From NCBI GenBank assembly GCA_009746045.1, contig RPFO01001598.1, positions 871,727 to 935,726 of the forward strand: a DNA stretch of 64,000 nt, written 5' to 3'. Below, piece after piece: positions 1 through 11,731 of the stretch. The notes under the pieces were generated by a model. It had not been told where the DNA came from, did not search any database, and worked only from the letters and a program-made list of their open reading frames with translations. Positions within the stretch are counted from its first letter, which is position 1, and every line of letters starts with the position of its first letter. The stretch is from Mesostigma viride (taxonomy: Eukaryota > Streptophyta > Mesostigmatophyceae > Mesostigmatales > Mesostigmataceae). Position numbers and translations under genes: made by a program.

Positions 1-87
1 CTCTGTATATAGGTTTATAGCTGGGCGTTTGCTTTGGTTTGAGTGATTTCACTCTGCTGTAAGTAATTATATTTTTAATATATATTC

Positions 88-1449
88 CTAGTCTGAGGTG
101 GCAGGAGGGGGCTGCCAGGGCTTGTGGTCAACGTGGATGACCGCCCCCCTCCAGTATACCGGCTTCCCCCTTGCGCTCTGCCGGAGCTGAAGGTAGGTCG
201 GCCATAGCTCGCGTCGCCGCTGTTGCTGGGCCAGGGTCAAGTCGTCGTCCAGCGTGAACCGAGTCTCCGAGAGCTTCTTGCGGCATTTAAGGAACGCCAG
301 CTTGTCCGCCATGTACTTAAAGGTGAGGAGCACGGGTGCCGGGCCAGCCTTCCCCCGCGCGCGGGGGAGCTGGCGGACAGCCGACATGTCCAGCTCACCA
401 GTGAGTAACATGGGGGCAAGAATGGCGCGCTTAAATGCCTCAAGAAGGCTCGTGGAGGTCTCACCTGCCGGCTGGTCGAAGTGCTTGACGATGACATTGT
501 GGCTGCGCCGGGCGATGTCGGCTTCCTCGCGAAGGTCGAGGGCTTGTTGCTTGAGTTGTGCCGAGATGGTGGAGGTGGTGGAGGTGGTGTGCTGCTTAAG
601 CAAGTCCGCCCAGGTGGAGGGAGCATCGCCGGCCGAGCCAGCAGGCGCCGGCTGGGCGGCGATGTCCTTCACCGCCTGGGCGGTGAGGCCGGCGGTGTCA
701 TGCAAGCTCTCAAGGGCGTTGGCGGTGGCTTGAAGGCGTTGGTCGAGGTCGAGGAGCTGGGCTTTGATGTCGGCAGTGGAGGCAGAAATGGCAGTGGAGG
801 TGGAGGCGGCGGCGGTGGAAATGTGAGGAAGTTCAGCAGTCAGCGTGCCGCCGATTGCTGCTATGTCGGCAGCAAGGGGGGTCACGTGCTGCTGAAAGGC
901 TTCCGCGAGGATGGAACGGAATGCGGGGGCGGAGATGGATGGAGCCCAGATCTCGGCGTCAGAGCGCTGGAGAAGGGAGTTGAGGATGGCGTGCTGGAGA
1001 TGGGGGCGGAAGCTGCCGATCAGCCCGTAGATGTTGGCCCAGCGGCGGCCGTCCGGGGCGAGGAGGCGATTGGTGGAGTAGAGATGGAGGCACAGGTCGT
1101 TAAGCGAAGCGTAATCCCCGAAGAAGATGCAGCGCATAGCATCGGTCGGAGAAATGGTGGCCCAGTCGTAATCTGCGACCTTGAAAGGCCGGGGACGAAA
1201 GCTCGGTTCTGTGTATTGGGGGCGTGAAGACCCTCCTGTGTCGTCGGCTGGGCGGGTGCGCTTGGGGTCAGGCGATGCAGATGGCGAGGCGTTAAGCCCG
1301 GGGGGTTGCGGGACGACCACCAGTGCACGACTAGTGTCATCGCCGCCTGCCGGACCTGATGGCGAAGCTGCAGCCGGAGCTGCAGACGTATTGTCATTGC
1401 CGAGCGCAGCCGCCAGGCTGCGTTGCGTCGGGGCGCGTTTGTTCGCCAT
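88..1449 (-). CDS. L1-type retrotransposon ORF1-like protein (intact, 453 aa)
   Basis: This is an uninterrupted 453-codon frame with ATG at 1449-1447. The N-terminal third is Ala/Ser/Pro-rich and probably disordered. The middle (roughly residues 190-270) is a helical, Ala/Thr/Gln-rich stretch that could form a coiled coil. The C-terminal ~110 residues are the conserved part, with the motif LPRARGKAGPAPVLLTFK followed by AQQQRRRELWPTYLQLRQ and a KPVYWRG-VIHVDHKPW tail. That order (basic RRM-like strand, RRR-E-W helix, short beta C-terminal domain) resembles the RNA-binding ORF1 protein of L1 non-LTR retrotransposons. Two more copies of the C-terminal module occur near 59.0-59.3 and 60.7-61.2 kb, so it is a dispersed repeat family and not a host gene. 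A reverse-transcriptase ORF would lie left of the window and cannot be seen. Family-level confidence is good; the exact clade is unknown. Confidence 0.7.
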   Translation of the reverse strand: MANKRAPTQRSLAAALGNDNTSAAPAAASPSGPAGGDDTSRALVVVPQPPGLNASPSASPDPKRTRPADDTGGSSRPQYTEPSFRPRPFKVADYDWATISPTDAMRCIFFGDYASLNDLCLHLYSTNRLLAPDGRRWANIYGLIGSFRPHLQHAILNSLLQRSDAEIWAPSISAPAFRSILAEAFQQHVTPLAADIAAIGGTLTAELPHISTAAASTSTAISASTADIKAQLLDLDQRLQATANALESLHDTAGLTAQAVKDIAAQPAPAGSAGDAPSTWADLLKQHTTSTTSTISAQLKQQALDLREEADIARRSHNVIVKHFDQPAGETSTSLLEAFKRAILAPMLLTGELDMSAVRQLPRARGKAGPAPVLLTFKYMADKLAFLKCRKKLSETRFTLDDDLTLAQQQRRRELWPTYLQLRQSARGKPVYWRGAVIHVDHKPWQPPPATSD

Positions 1450-2316
1450 ATATTGCGTTTTAGATTCGGAAAATTATATCAGCATGTGCGTCTTAGAAAG
1501 ACGAAGCGATAGTGATATTCACGGCTAAATTCGGTGCTCAAACGTGAAAGTTATGAGCTCCGACAGCCATGGCTACCTCTTGGCCGGAATTTCGCGCTTG
1601 GCTCATTAACCAGCCATAGCCTTAGCTTATAGTCCTTGAACAGCCATGCTACGTCCTGGCTATGATCAGATTACTTGCCCACGCTCCTTGTTATGCCGTG
1701 CTCACATGGGTCTTATTGCACCCACAGATTGCCGGATCGTTAGCGTGTCCGTTTAGCTAGCGTGCCCGAATGCAGCTGTGGCATGCCTTAGGCATGAGGG
1801 AGACTGGGGGTCTCTGCCGGTCTGCCCTTTCTCCTGTTGTGCACACACAGGGATTAAAAGCACTTCGGTGCTCCGTGACCCCCCAACGGGAGCACGTTAA
1901 TTAATTAATTAATTAATGACTTCCTGGGGCCTCAATTTGTATGCATGAGGACTGCAGATTCGCTGCTCCATTTCGGAAACTTGTACTGTGTTGAGCAGGG
2001 CCACCTCCCTTGAAATTGCGCCCGCACCATGATGCGGAGAGAGCGCTCTGTGGCCTGCCCGCTTGGGCAGTGAGAAAAGCTAGGGCGCGCCCTCCCTCCT
2101 CATTGTGTATAGCGGTTGATTGCCATGGAGGCCATTGTAACATGTGGGACCACCATCCAGGTTATGAGCACAAGGCCATGGATGGTGAAAATGTTGCATG
2201 CATTCCTGCACATGTGGTTTGGTTTGTTAGGTGAATAATATGATTCAGGAACAGGCAAGCAATCGCAACAGGTAGAACCACCATGGAGTCTATTAGCATG
2301 CACACCTGCACGTATC
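1450..2316. other. Spacer between ORF1 copy and MED1-like gene
   Basis: Left of about 1590 this is the upstream region of the minus-strand ORF1. It then holds the retroelement 3' end described separately. From about 1918 to 2316 I see no convincing gene; this part must contain the 3' UTR of the minus-strand MED1-like gene. Confidence 0.5.
1590..1918 (+). repeat. Retroelement 3'-terminal segment with TTAA tail
   Basis: The stretch from about 1605 to 1690 matches, in reverse complement, the segment near 60,530-60,640. Both contain an AACCAGCCATAGCCTTAGCTTA-like core followed by a GCCATGCTACGTCC-like core. The segment ends with CCCCAACGGGAGCACG and then (TTAA)n at about 1896-1917. This resembles the CCCAACGGAG motif plus short A/T tandem tail seen at 8.9, 9.5, 59.75 and 60.3 kb. 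I read it as the 3' UTR and tail of a non-LTR element on the plus strand, abutting the minus-strand ORF1. Confidence 0.5.
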
Positions 2317-5300
2317 CTACGCCTTGGTACTGGCGGCCTGGCTGGTAATCTTGTTGATTATGAGGTACAACGAGCGTGGGATCGACCGGCTGACAGTCAG
2401 CAGCCTGGTCGCATACAAATCCGAGCACAATCGCAGCGGCGTGTGCGGGGGGTCCATAAACCCACATGCCCCAATACACCCGGACCCTACCCCAGGCACG
2501 CTACCGCTCCCAACCACCTCGCCCAAGCTCCCATCATCCTCGCTGACATCCTTGCCCGCGCTGCTGCTGCTCTGCCCATGCGGCGCCCCCGCCCCGGTCG
2601 CCGTGCCAGCCAGGGCGACCCCTGGCGTCGGTGGTGGCACGCCACCACAACCACCATGGCCCGGTGCGAACAGGGCCGCTCTCAGGTGCCCCCCTGGGAA
2701 TACGCGTATGTGCAGGCAGGCCATGCCCATGAGGTCGGCGCCAGGGAGGCAGAAGTACACCAGGATGGCCTCGTGAGCGTGCGCAACGATCTCGAACGAG
2801 TGCACGCTGCCGCATGCCACATCCCCACTGGCGTCCGCCCCCTCGGGCAACTGCCTAGGGTCCAACGTGACCCCCCTTCCCACCCCCTTTGTTGGAAGCT
2901 CCTCCCGAGCTCGCTTGCGCGCGTGGGTGCGGCTGGGACCCACCGCCCCACTGCCCCCTCCCTCGCCGGGGAAACAGCTCCGCAGCAGCTCGTTGAAGAG
3001 CAGCACCTGCTGCAGCGTGCGAAGCGTGGGGACCAGCTGGTGCGCGCTGGACACGGGGAGGTGCGAGACCACCACCCCGCGCGGGCACGACGGGGCGCCC
3101 TCCAGCACGCATGAGTACAGGTGGTGCACGCCCCTGCGCACTGGAACCAGGGACTCCACACGCACGCCGTCGGTGCCACCGCAGCGGGTGCCAGCAGAGA
3201 GACCACCGCCACCGCCCCGTGCGCTGCCACCCAATGCGTCGCCCCCGAACAGCAGTTCCCAGAAACTGGCAAACTCAGGCCGCAAGGGGAGCAGGACCGG
3301 GAGCCGGGGCGCGTGGGGGGTGCCCCCCGCCACCCCCCTGCTTGGGGCCGGGCCGAGCGCCAGTATCTGCGTGAGCGCGTTGGCCGTCATGACCACTGGC
3401 GGACGCAACCTCACCATCACCAGCTGGCTCTTTCGAGATGGTGACGGGAGAGGCAGCGGGGGCCGGTGCCACAGGCTGGCCCCGCCGGACGATGACACTG
3501 CCGACATGGGCGTGTCAGGCACCGGGTTGGGCACCCCTCCCTGGACCATGGACCCAGGGGGGGGGTCCATCCCTGGCACCGCCGGGGTGACCGCGACGAC
3601 CGTCCCATCGGCGCCCGGCGGGGGGTCCGTCCGGCCCATGACGACGGTGCTGGCATCTGCGCCGCTGGTAAGGTCGTCCTCGCACGTCACAAACGCGCGG
3701 AAAAAGGGGGCAGTAGTACCTGCGGCGGCCCCCCCAACACCAGAGGCTTCTTGGGAACGCGCGCAAGTCACCACCCCCTGGCCGTTAGGGGTGTCACAAT
3801 CATAGCCCCCCCCCCCTTGCGTTCTCCATGCAGCATCCGGTCCCTCCTCCATGGCCAGGGACAACACCGCGTCCGCGAGGCGGTCCTCCCACAGCTGCAG
3901 CTGGCCGACCGACGAGTCTACGCTGCTGACGCACGCAGAGGAAGGGAACGCGCCACCTGTCGCCGCCGCAGCGCCCGTGCCGTCATGTCTCCCTTGTGCG
4001 GCCGAGCGCGACGCGCCAGGTGTCAGCGCCTCACCGCCGCAGCTTCGGTAGTACGCCAGAATCAGCACACCGCTGCCAGGGTGCAGTGAGGCGAGCCGCT
4101 CGGCCCAGGGCTCGTTGTTCGCAGCCGCATCACGCTCGACCTCGGGCGTCGGCGCGGTGGCGTGCGACGGTGGCCCCCCAGGTGTGAAGGAGACCAGCGG
4201 TGTGAGCTGGCGCTCTAGGCTGGCCAGGCGGTGCCTGCCGTGCTTCCCGGGGGCCTGCGAGGGTTGGGCACACACAGACAGCACACATGAATCCACTTGC
4301 TCAACGCATGCATGCCTGGGGAGTCATGGAGCATTTATGGTGCCTCTGCCAGCAGCGAGGGGTTGGACGACACACAGTCTATTTGGCATCACCAGGACAG
4401 AGCCCCTCCATTCCCCCCCCCGCCGGCCCCCCCCCCTCCCCCGCCCATGAAGAATCCCAAATCAATGGATCCACGCGTTCACAGGAGTGGGAAGAACACC
4501 AGGTCAAACCGCCAAGGCCACTGCCACCACACGCCACGCCGAATAGAGGAGTGAAGCATCAGGGAATACAAATTCCACGGATTAGTCTTCCGGGAGATAC
4601 AACTCCCAGGAATCCACCCAGGAATCCCCCCAGGAGTCCTGTTCGTCCACAGCTCGTTCATGGCATGCAAACCATATGCACATACCATGTCGGCCAGCAC
4701 CACGGCGCCCCGCATGAGCCGCACCAGCTCATCATGCTGGCCCTGCGCCACCAGCTGTGTGGCCGCGTGGCTCATCTCGGCGTCCAGCACCCACTCGAGG
4801 GCGTTTGCCAGAGTGACGGGCGACCGGTCCACCGGGTCTGTCTCATCCATCTCGGCGGACAGCTGTGCAGCTCCCTTGACCGCCCTGAAGAACCATGACG
4901 CCTGGATGCTGCTGGATCTATGGCTGGACCGGCCAGCTGCGCCATCTTCAGCCACATGAATAGTCAGGCGAGTGTTATCGGCCGTTAATGTCACCGTGGC
5001 CGCCTGCCGCTCCTCCAGTCTCCAGTCATGGGATCGCACCAACGGCAGCAAGCTGTCCGCCAGCTTTTGCAAGGCATTCACCTCGGCACCTCTGACCGTG
5101 CTTCCATCCGCTATGGATTGCGGCTTCTGGTCTTCGGCGGTGGCCTCGCGCAGTTGCGCATGGAAGCGTGACACCTGTTGGCTGACCGCAGACAAGTCCC
5201 GTTGCAGCGCTAGGTACCTGCACATTCATGCCCAGGAGAACCATCGGGCGACCAATGCTCTTCTGTTAGCTAATTGCAGGAGCAGCGCGTTGGCCGGTAA

Positions 5301-5598
5301 GGAAACCCTAAGAAAGCATTGTGAATAGCGTGCGCCAATACGCAAACTTCTGATGCCTCGGAGGAAAGTCAGCCTACCTGTTAACAATACTGGGGTCTAC
5401 AACCTTCCAAGCGCGGTACTGTTCTACAACCACACGAATCGCGGATATACTCTCTAAGAACTCGGCCTTGTCGTTGAGCACATCTCTTCCTGCACAGCCA
5501 TGCAACCTGCCACAGTCCCCAGTGGCGTCCTCAATGCCCAGGGCGCTGCTAACCTTGGCTAACAGCACCCTGACATCCCGTAGCACCGGGTGTGTCAT
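2317..5598 (-). CDS. MED1: Mediator complex subunit 1 (MED1)-like protein, three exons, ~896 aa
   Basis: My spliced model has exons 5598-5378, 5217-4686 and 4254-2317. Donors (AG/GTAGGC, ATG/GTATGT) and acceptors (TGTGCAG, CTCGCAG) are canonical, phases match, and the sum is 897 codons including stop. The first in-frame ATG after an upstream stop is at 5598. Exon 2 carries the N-terminal MED1 pattern: a strand-rich VTLTADNTRLTIHV segment (about 125-140) and a short helix-rich segment HDELVRLMRGAVVLADM. Exon 3 holds MVRLRPPVVMTANALTQIL, then PEFASFWELLFG, then GVVVSHLPVSSAHQLVPTL with LLFNELLRSC, then FEIVAHAHEAILVYF. This is the order seen in the MED1 domain of animals and fungi. MED1 is a Mediator middle-module subunit that contacts activators during RNA polymerase II transcription. 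Gly/Pro-rich linkers interrupt the domain. The C-terminal ~100 residues look disordered, and a further 3' intron is possible. Recognition is by pattern only. Confidence 0.62.
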
Positions 5599-7218
5599 TG
5601 GAGAAAGCGCAAAAGACCTTTCCACCCTACCGCAGCTACTTCAAGGAACCGCTTTTCTCATGGTTATGCCAGCAAATTGCGGTTTTCAAACGCCGTCTTG
5701 CGGCAATACCGAAACCGGTCCAACATGTCCACCAACATTTTAGTTAATAATAATTACTCGTTTGTTTACTGGCACCAAACTATTTCACTAATTGCTCGTT
5801 TGTTTCCAGTCTTGCTGCTGATTCATCAAAGAGGGGGCTCAACTGCTCCTATTCGGGCCAGGATGAAGAAAACTCTTGTGCGGGGGCGAGTGCGGAGGTC
5901 CGGCGCACTACCGCACTTGCAGTTTCAGCACCCAAAGCGCTGCGCCGACGAGGAGCATTGCGCGCCAGCCTACGGCCCTACGCGCCTGTGTCCATGTTTG
6001 GCGCGAGCTTTGGCGCGTAAATTAAAAACAGCTGTGACAGGTTTTACCTAGATCACAAATTTCACAAGTTGGAACGACGAGTCACGAGTCACGACCATGG
6101 AGGACATCGTTGAATTGTGATGCTACTCGCCAGACTCGAGCTCGCTGGCACTCAAGTTCGTGGCACCCTCTACATTTATTCCTCTTCACGCTTCTTGTAA
6201 CTAGATGACTGGTTTACCGGTGTGTGCAACATCTGAATCGGCACGACGAAAAGGCGAAATATGTTGTAATTGAGATCAGTTCCTGGAATAAACTTGTAAG
6301 CTGCGCAGGGGCTGGTAGGTTTGCTATGTGTGACCGTCATCTTTTGCTTTCAAATTCCTGATCGCCTTTCGTGCTCGACGCGGGGGGGGGAGCCGGCTGT
6401 TGACATCCACTGCAACAACGAGCTCATGATTCGCAGATTTCATGGCCGCGCCGGCCCCTCCCGGCAGCATTTAATTTGCTGCTTGAACAGCAGCAGGCAG
6501 GGTGTGCTGGTGGCCCTTCTCGCGATTTGCCTAGCGGTTGGTCAACGGCATCGTTTGGATGTCTGCCTTAGGTGAGGCGTTGCGCCCACAAAACCCTTAT
6601 TCGGGTTCCTGTTCAAGTAGCGCAAAATAACATGAAGACTTGTTTCGCCTTGCTGAACAACCCCACTTGCCATCCCGTACTCGTCATCACATTCCTCGCC
6701 CGGCATAGCATGTGCGTTGAGAAGACGCAGCCTTATCGGCCCGTACCCGATGTTCACATTATAAGCCAAAGTTAGTACAGCCCCTGCGCCTAGTGTCACT
6801 GCAATGTGAACTAATGATTCCTTTCCGCTTTTGTGATCGTAACCCGCTTATCAGAATCAGGCGGTGTTCTTCTCGTTGTAGGGCATGTGGTGATGCATAA
6901 GTGTGCGGGGGTGCCGGCGGTCTGCCATCCAAAATGTCTCGTTGTTGTGACTTTCAACCCACGTAGCTAGAAAGAAGTAACACGGGTAATTATTAGAGAG
7001 CTTACTTACTACCTTATTTTCTAGATTCCAGTATTTTTGCTGGAGATTTTAACGCCATGCCATGGGGCTTGGTGGCGCATGTGTGTAGAGAAAGGGCAGT
7101 GGCCGGTTAATAAGCCTGCAACCAGGGGATGCACTCGAGATGTTCGGCACAACCCCACTGTACTCGGTCAATAGCGTGCTGTTAACGTGCACTCGACCCT
7201 AAGAATCTGGAGGCTGAG
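5599..7218. other. Intergenic spacer upstream of MED1-like gene
   Basis: No supported gene is visible. The part near 5600-5750 should hold the promoter and 5' UTR of the minus-strand MED1-like gene, but I see no clear TATA or other element. A dispersed repeat segment at 5845-5920 is listed separately. The rest shows only short open frames without conserved motifs. Confidence 0.5.
5845..5920 (+). repeat. Dispersed repeat copy, partner of 11338-11420
   Basis: The segment GCTCCTATTCGGGCCAGGAT and the following GCGGGGGCGAGTGCGG block recur in reverse complement at 11338-11420, with small gaps. A TACCGCAC core follows in both. The copies are inverted, about 5.5 kb apart, and lie in the spacer between the two host genes. 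No coding capacity is evident. Confidence 0.6.
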
Positions 7219-7999
7219 CTCCCTCCCTCCCTCCCTCCCTCCCTCCCTCCCTCCTCCCTCCCTCCCCCTCCCTCCCTCCCTCCCTCCCTCCCTCCCTCCC
7301 TCCCTCCCTCCCTCCCTCCCTCCCTCCCTCCCTCCTCCCTCCCTCCCTCCCTCCCTCCCTCCCTCCCTCCTCCCTCCCTCCCTCCCTCCCTCCCTCCTCC
7401 CTCCTCCCTCCCTCCCTCCCTCCCTCCCTCCCTCCCTCCCTCCCTCCCTCCCTCCCTCCCTCCCTCCCTCCCTCCCTCCCTCCCTCCCTCCCCCTCCCTC
7501 CCCCTCCCTCCCTCCCTCCCTCCCTCCTCCCTCCCTCCCTCCTCCCTCCCTCCCCTCCCTCCCTCCCTCCCTCCCTCCCTCCCTCCCTCCTCCCTCCCTC
7601 CCTCCCTCCCTCCCTCCCTCCCTCCCTCCCTCCCTCCTCCTCCCTCCTCCCTCCCTCCCTCCCTCCCTCCCTCCCTCCTCCCTCCCTCCCTCCCTCCCTC
7701 CCTCCTCCCTCCCTCCCTCCTCCCTCCCTCCCTCCCTCCTCCCTCCCTCCCTCCCTCCCTCCCTCCTCCCTCCCTCCTCCTCCCTCCCTCCCTCCCTCCC
7801 TCCTCCCTCCCTCCCTCCCTCCCTCCCTCCCTCCCTCCTCCCTCCCTCCCTCCCTCCCTCCCTCCCTCCCTCCCTCCCTCCCTCCCTCCTCCCTCCCTCC
7901 CTCCCTCCCTCCCTCCCTCCCTCCCTCCCTCCCTCCCTCCCTCCCTCCCTCCCTCCCTCCCTCCCTCCCTCCTCCCTCCCTCCCTCCCTCCCTCCCTCT
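7219..7999. repeat. Long (CCCT)n microsatellite
   Basis: About 780 bp of nearly pure CCCT tetranucleotide, with scattered CCT or CCCCT phase slips. The plus strand is all pyrimidine. It creates long spurious open frames of SLPP repeats on the plus strand and GREG repeats on the minus strand, which are not genes. The true length may be misassembled. Confidence 0.97.
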
Positions 8000-8869
8000 C
8001 ACCCAAGTTTTCTTTTTGCATGTACATTTGCGTGCAATTTAACAGAATAGGCAAAAAGAAAGAAGCATGTTTCGCCCATAGCTTGACATTCCTTTGCATG
8101 CGTGCATGTGTGTGTGTGCACACGCGTGTTGGTCATTTCTAGGTTGATTTTTTGCCCTCCTTGCATGTCTGATTGTGTGGACACAGACAGCGGACATCTC
8201 AGCATTGGCCATCATCCGAGGTTCCAGTCCTGGTTATTCATGCCGGTGTTGACTAGGCATGCGGGCCGACACTGCTACAAATCCGTGAGAGTCCAGCAAT
8301 TGGTGGAGCTTGGAGCTATAAACTGAAGAGCTAACTGACCAAACACCTGCCTTTATGTCGATCACGTTGCCCAGGCTTGTTAGCTATGGTGGCTTCATGT
8401 CATGTGTATTGTAGGTAGTAGTGTTCCATGTGCTAGCTGATGATCTATGTTATACAGCTCTCCATGTTCTTATCCCTCCATATTTGGCCTTACCGCTCTA
8501 CAGTCGGTGTGGGCTCCCCATGTTACCAAATTTGGTAAGCATAGTGATTCGGGCCGTGGTACCTGCAACCCTGTCACTAGAAACTGAGTGGATAATGAAG
8601 CATGAGGTATGACTAATTGATTAATTGATTAACGTGAGTATATTAATTGATGAATAAGTAAGCAAGTAATTAATTAGTGTATGAAGTAATGAATGTCCAT
8701 ACACGTACTACACGTAATGTATGAATGAATGTCACCTAGACTGCGTCACGGGTATGGAAAGGGGATGGGGCTACAGTTTGAGTGGACATAACTCACAAAA
8801 TTATTGGGACAACACAACCTGCTCTATTTTGATTAATTAATTAAACTTGATCGACATAACCGCATCAAT
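8000..8869. other. Gene-free A/T-rich stretch
   Basis: I see no gene here. From about 8600 to 8870 the sequence is rich in TTAATTGA-type words, like the short A/T tails that end the retroelements in this window. It may be decayed tail sequence. Confidence 0.4.
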
Positions 8870-9597
8870 CACGCATTAAATTAAATTATAACATGACTCC
8901 GTTGGGAGATCGTGTACATAGCACGTATCCCTTGCTTGATGGATGGGGGTCCAGGCGAAGCCGCGAAACCTAACTAAGCTATCTCTTAACTAATCTATAA
9001 AATCCTAGCTACTCTACTCAGCAAAGCGTCCCTGAAGTCCTCCTGGGGGGGGGGGCAATCACGAATGCACATGAGCATAAATCCGATCTGTGATCAGTGT
9101 GTGGTGGGGTATGGGTTGTGGGGTACGGGTCGGCAACACAGATTCAAGTAGGGGCAACATTTTTAATTTGCACGTAGCCATGCACGTGATGATTAATTAA
9201 TTGATTGAGCTAGGTGTCATGTGTGCATGTTAGCACAGCATGCTCATGAGGTCACTAGCCAGCACATGTAATTATTGTTTTGTTTAGTTATCAAGACCCA
9301 TTATGTATGCTCTTGCTTGGACTTCTATGCAGAACAAGAAGAGGTGGAAGAGGATTGTCCAGGCTCACACGCCAGCCCCTGTGGGCAAGCCCCCATTCCC
9401 CCAAGAGGAAGGGGCACTTTGCTGAGTAGAGTAGCTAGGGTTTTCTAGATTAGATTAGCTTAGAGTTAGATTAGCTCGGTTTCGCAGCTTTGCCCACCTC
9501 CATCCATCCAGCAAGGAATATGTGCTACATGATATCCCAACGGAGTCATGTTATCAAGGAGACAACAAAATGTTATAATTTAATTTAATTTAATTAT
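8870..9597. repeat. Inverted pair of retroelement 3' UTRs (outward-facing ends)
   Basis: The block at about 8877-9050 on the minus strand and the block at about 9385-9597 on the plus strand are reverse complements. Both contain AACATGACTCCGTTGGGA (or its complement), a stretch on TAGCTACTCTACTCAGCAAAG, and an AATTTAATTT-type tail at the outer edge. The shared end motif also occurs at 59.75 and 60.3 kb, supporting a common 3' UTR family. About 330 bp of unrelated sequence lies between the arms. Confidence 0.7.
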
Positions 9598-11337
9598 GTA
9601 TGCTCGAGTGACGCATTCACTAAATTCACCTAGTTTCATCCCATATGGCTGCAATGGTTGGGGGCGGTCACCGCACATTCATTAACAGGCTTTACAAAGG
9701 GTACTAATTGGTTTTCAATTCTTTTTTTCACTTAAATTGTGTCACGCGGGCATAAGTCCTCAGTGGGACTTGGGAATAAAGGGGCCTACATGATGGCCAC
9801 ACATGAAGCATGTGCAACAAATACACTTGAGGGTGAGATGACGGGTGTACAATAGTCTTAGATGAGTGTAGAATAGTCTGAGCACAATGTAAACCCAGAG
9901 CGATCATTTAGCGACCATGAGTGCGACCATGAGTGTGAGTCCACCCTGAATGCACCAATTCTTTACCAACAGCTACGGTATAAAATTTGCCCCGAAATGG
10001 CTATCAATATCAAGCGAAGCTACCTGACCGGTCCCAAACAGGCGTGGGGGTCATTGACACACACAACTCGGCCGGGTCAATCCTGCACATGGCTACGGCC
10101 GGCATGTCGAACTTGTAACCAATTAGGCCTAAAAGGCTCAGCCTAGCAATTAACTCACCATGGACCACCATTTCTAGGCGTGACATGTGGCAACAAAGTT
10201 GCATGCACATACTATAGAAGGCACATAAATGGTGTTCATCTCGTTGCATAATGGTCTACATTTTTGTGTATACTGCCATCCTGGCATCACGGGCCGCATG
10301 TCCCAAAAGCCAATCGCGAGATGTAGTAGCAATGTACACTATTTCAATCCACTAAAAGTATTACCCTAACACACGTAAGCACAAAGCATTACAACAAATG
10401 ACACATCACTACCATTATCACATGCGACACATTATGCTATATATGAAATCCTTCACTTTCACTCACGAGATATACAACCAAGTTGATATGCAGAAAGCCA
10501 TATAGGAAAGGCACGCATTGTTACAGCGTTCTGTTGCCTTTCCCGACAATTTCATAAGATGCTTTCTTGGAAATTTACAGCGACTTATGTGCAGGCAAGG
10601 CATGGTAAGCATAGAAGACGAGAGATGGAAGCAGGGTCGGGTTGTGTGTGTGGGGGGGGGGGGGGGGGGGCATAAGGCAGGATGGTCGATCAGGAGGGGA
10701 GGGAGAAAGTGGGGCTGGTATGACCCAGCGCTTTCAGACGAGAAAACGCCCGTTCTCAGGTAAGCGTACATCCATAATGTCTTCCGTCATTAGTCGACCA
10801 CGCCCAACGGGTTTCAGGAGGGGAAAAAAGCTTAGCCTGCTTTTATTGTGACTAGTAAAGACCAGGCTTGACAATACTCTTAAGCAGCTTACAGGTATGA
10901 ATCCCAGGGACGTAAAAGGTTCGTCGTCTCAATTTACCTTAGGACCTTACGACCAATTGTACCTTGGGCAAACATCCAAATGCCTTTTGTAAGACCGGCG
11001 CGACCCATGCAAGGAGTAATAGCGGTATTAGGACGAGACCATAGCAACACTAGCTAAAGGTCTAAATATTAGAACACACCCGGCACTCAAGTCTGCACTA
11101 CGTTTCCGTGGCCATACTAATAAAGGGCGGGCTAGCTTGACTTCGCGTTCCCTAACAATGCACCCGGTAATTCCTTTTCTCAGAGAAATAATTCCTCAAT
11201 GTGCCTTAGGTAGTCACGGTGCAGTGCCATTACTGTGCTGAAGTCCCGTATGCCGGGCAGCATGCACGCCATCGGCCCTGTTTCCCGCGCTAATTCGTGT
11301 GCCGGCCCGGCGCGGCTTGTCTGGGCGCGTCGGATTT
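9598..11337. other. Intergenic, no gene recognised
   Basis: Only short frames without conserved motifs are present. A 19-G homopolymer lies at 10652-10670. Nothing else here can be named with confidence. Confidence 0.5.
10652..10670 (+). repeat. Poly-G tract (19 nt)
   Basis: An uninterrupted run of 19 G preceded by a GTGTGTGTG stretch. It is length-unstable and prone to sequencing error. Confidence 0.95.
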
Positions 11338-11420
11338 TAGTGCGGTATTGGCCCGGACCCCCGCACTCGCCCCCGCACAAAAGTAAAAGTTTTCTTCATC
11401 CTGGCCCGAATAGGAGCTTC
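11338..11420 (-). repeat. Dispersed repeat copy, partner of 5845-5920
   Basis: This is the reverse complement of the 5845-5920 segment, with a 6-nt insertion (TTTACT) and a few mismatches. It is followed at 11420-11480 by several short GCTCAAC repeats. Confidence 0.6.
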
Positions 11421-11629
11421 CGCTCAACTGGCTCAACTGGAATTCTTGGCTCAACCCTGGCTCAACCAGGGCTCAACTGAAATTCTTGGCGACGATGCCC
11501 TCATGAATGGTTTGTCAAAACTATCCAACTATATTAAAAACCTATTTATTATTGCTTACAACCAGTCAACGAGCAGTCAACCACATCCGTGGTTCCCTCT
11601 GGTACTTACCAATACTATACCAATAGACC

Positions 11630-11731
<102 letters not shown>

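Noticed and set aside
481-1227. 248-aa plus-strand Gly-rich ORF
   Set aside because: It is antisense to the well-supported ORF1 frame, and its Gly/Val richness mirrors the complementary Ala/Thr/Pro codons.
7182-8123. Long Gly-Arg-Glu and Ser-Leu-Pro repeat proteins on both strands
   Set aside because: They are translations of the CCCT microsatellite. A 4-bp repeat is open in all frames when it has no stop word, and there is no non-repeat coding sequence.
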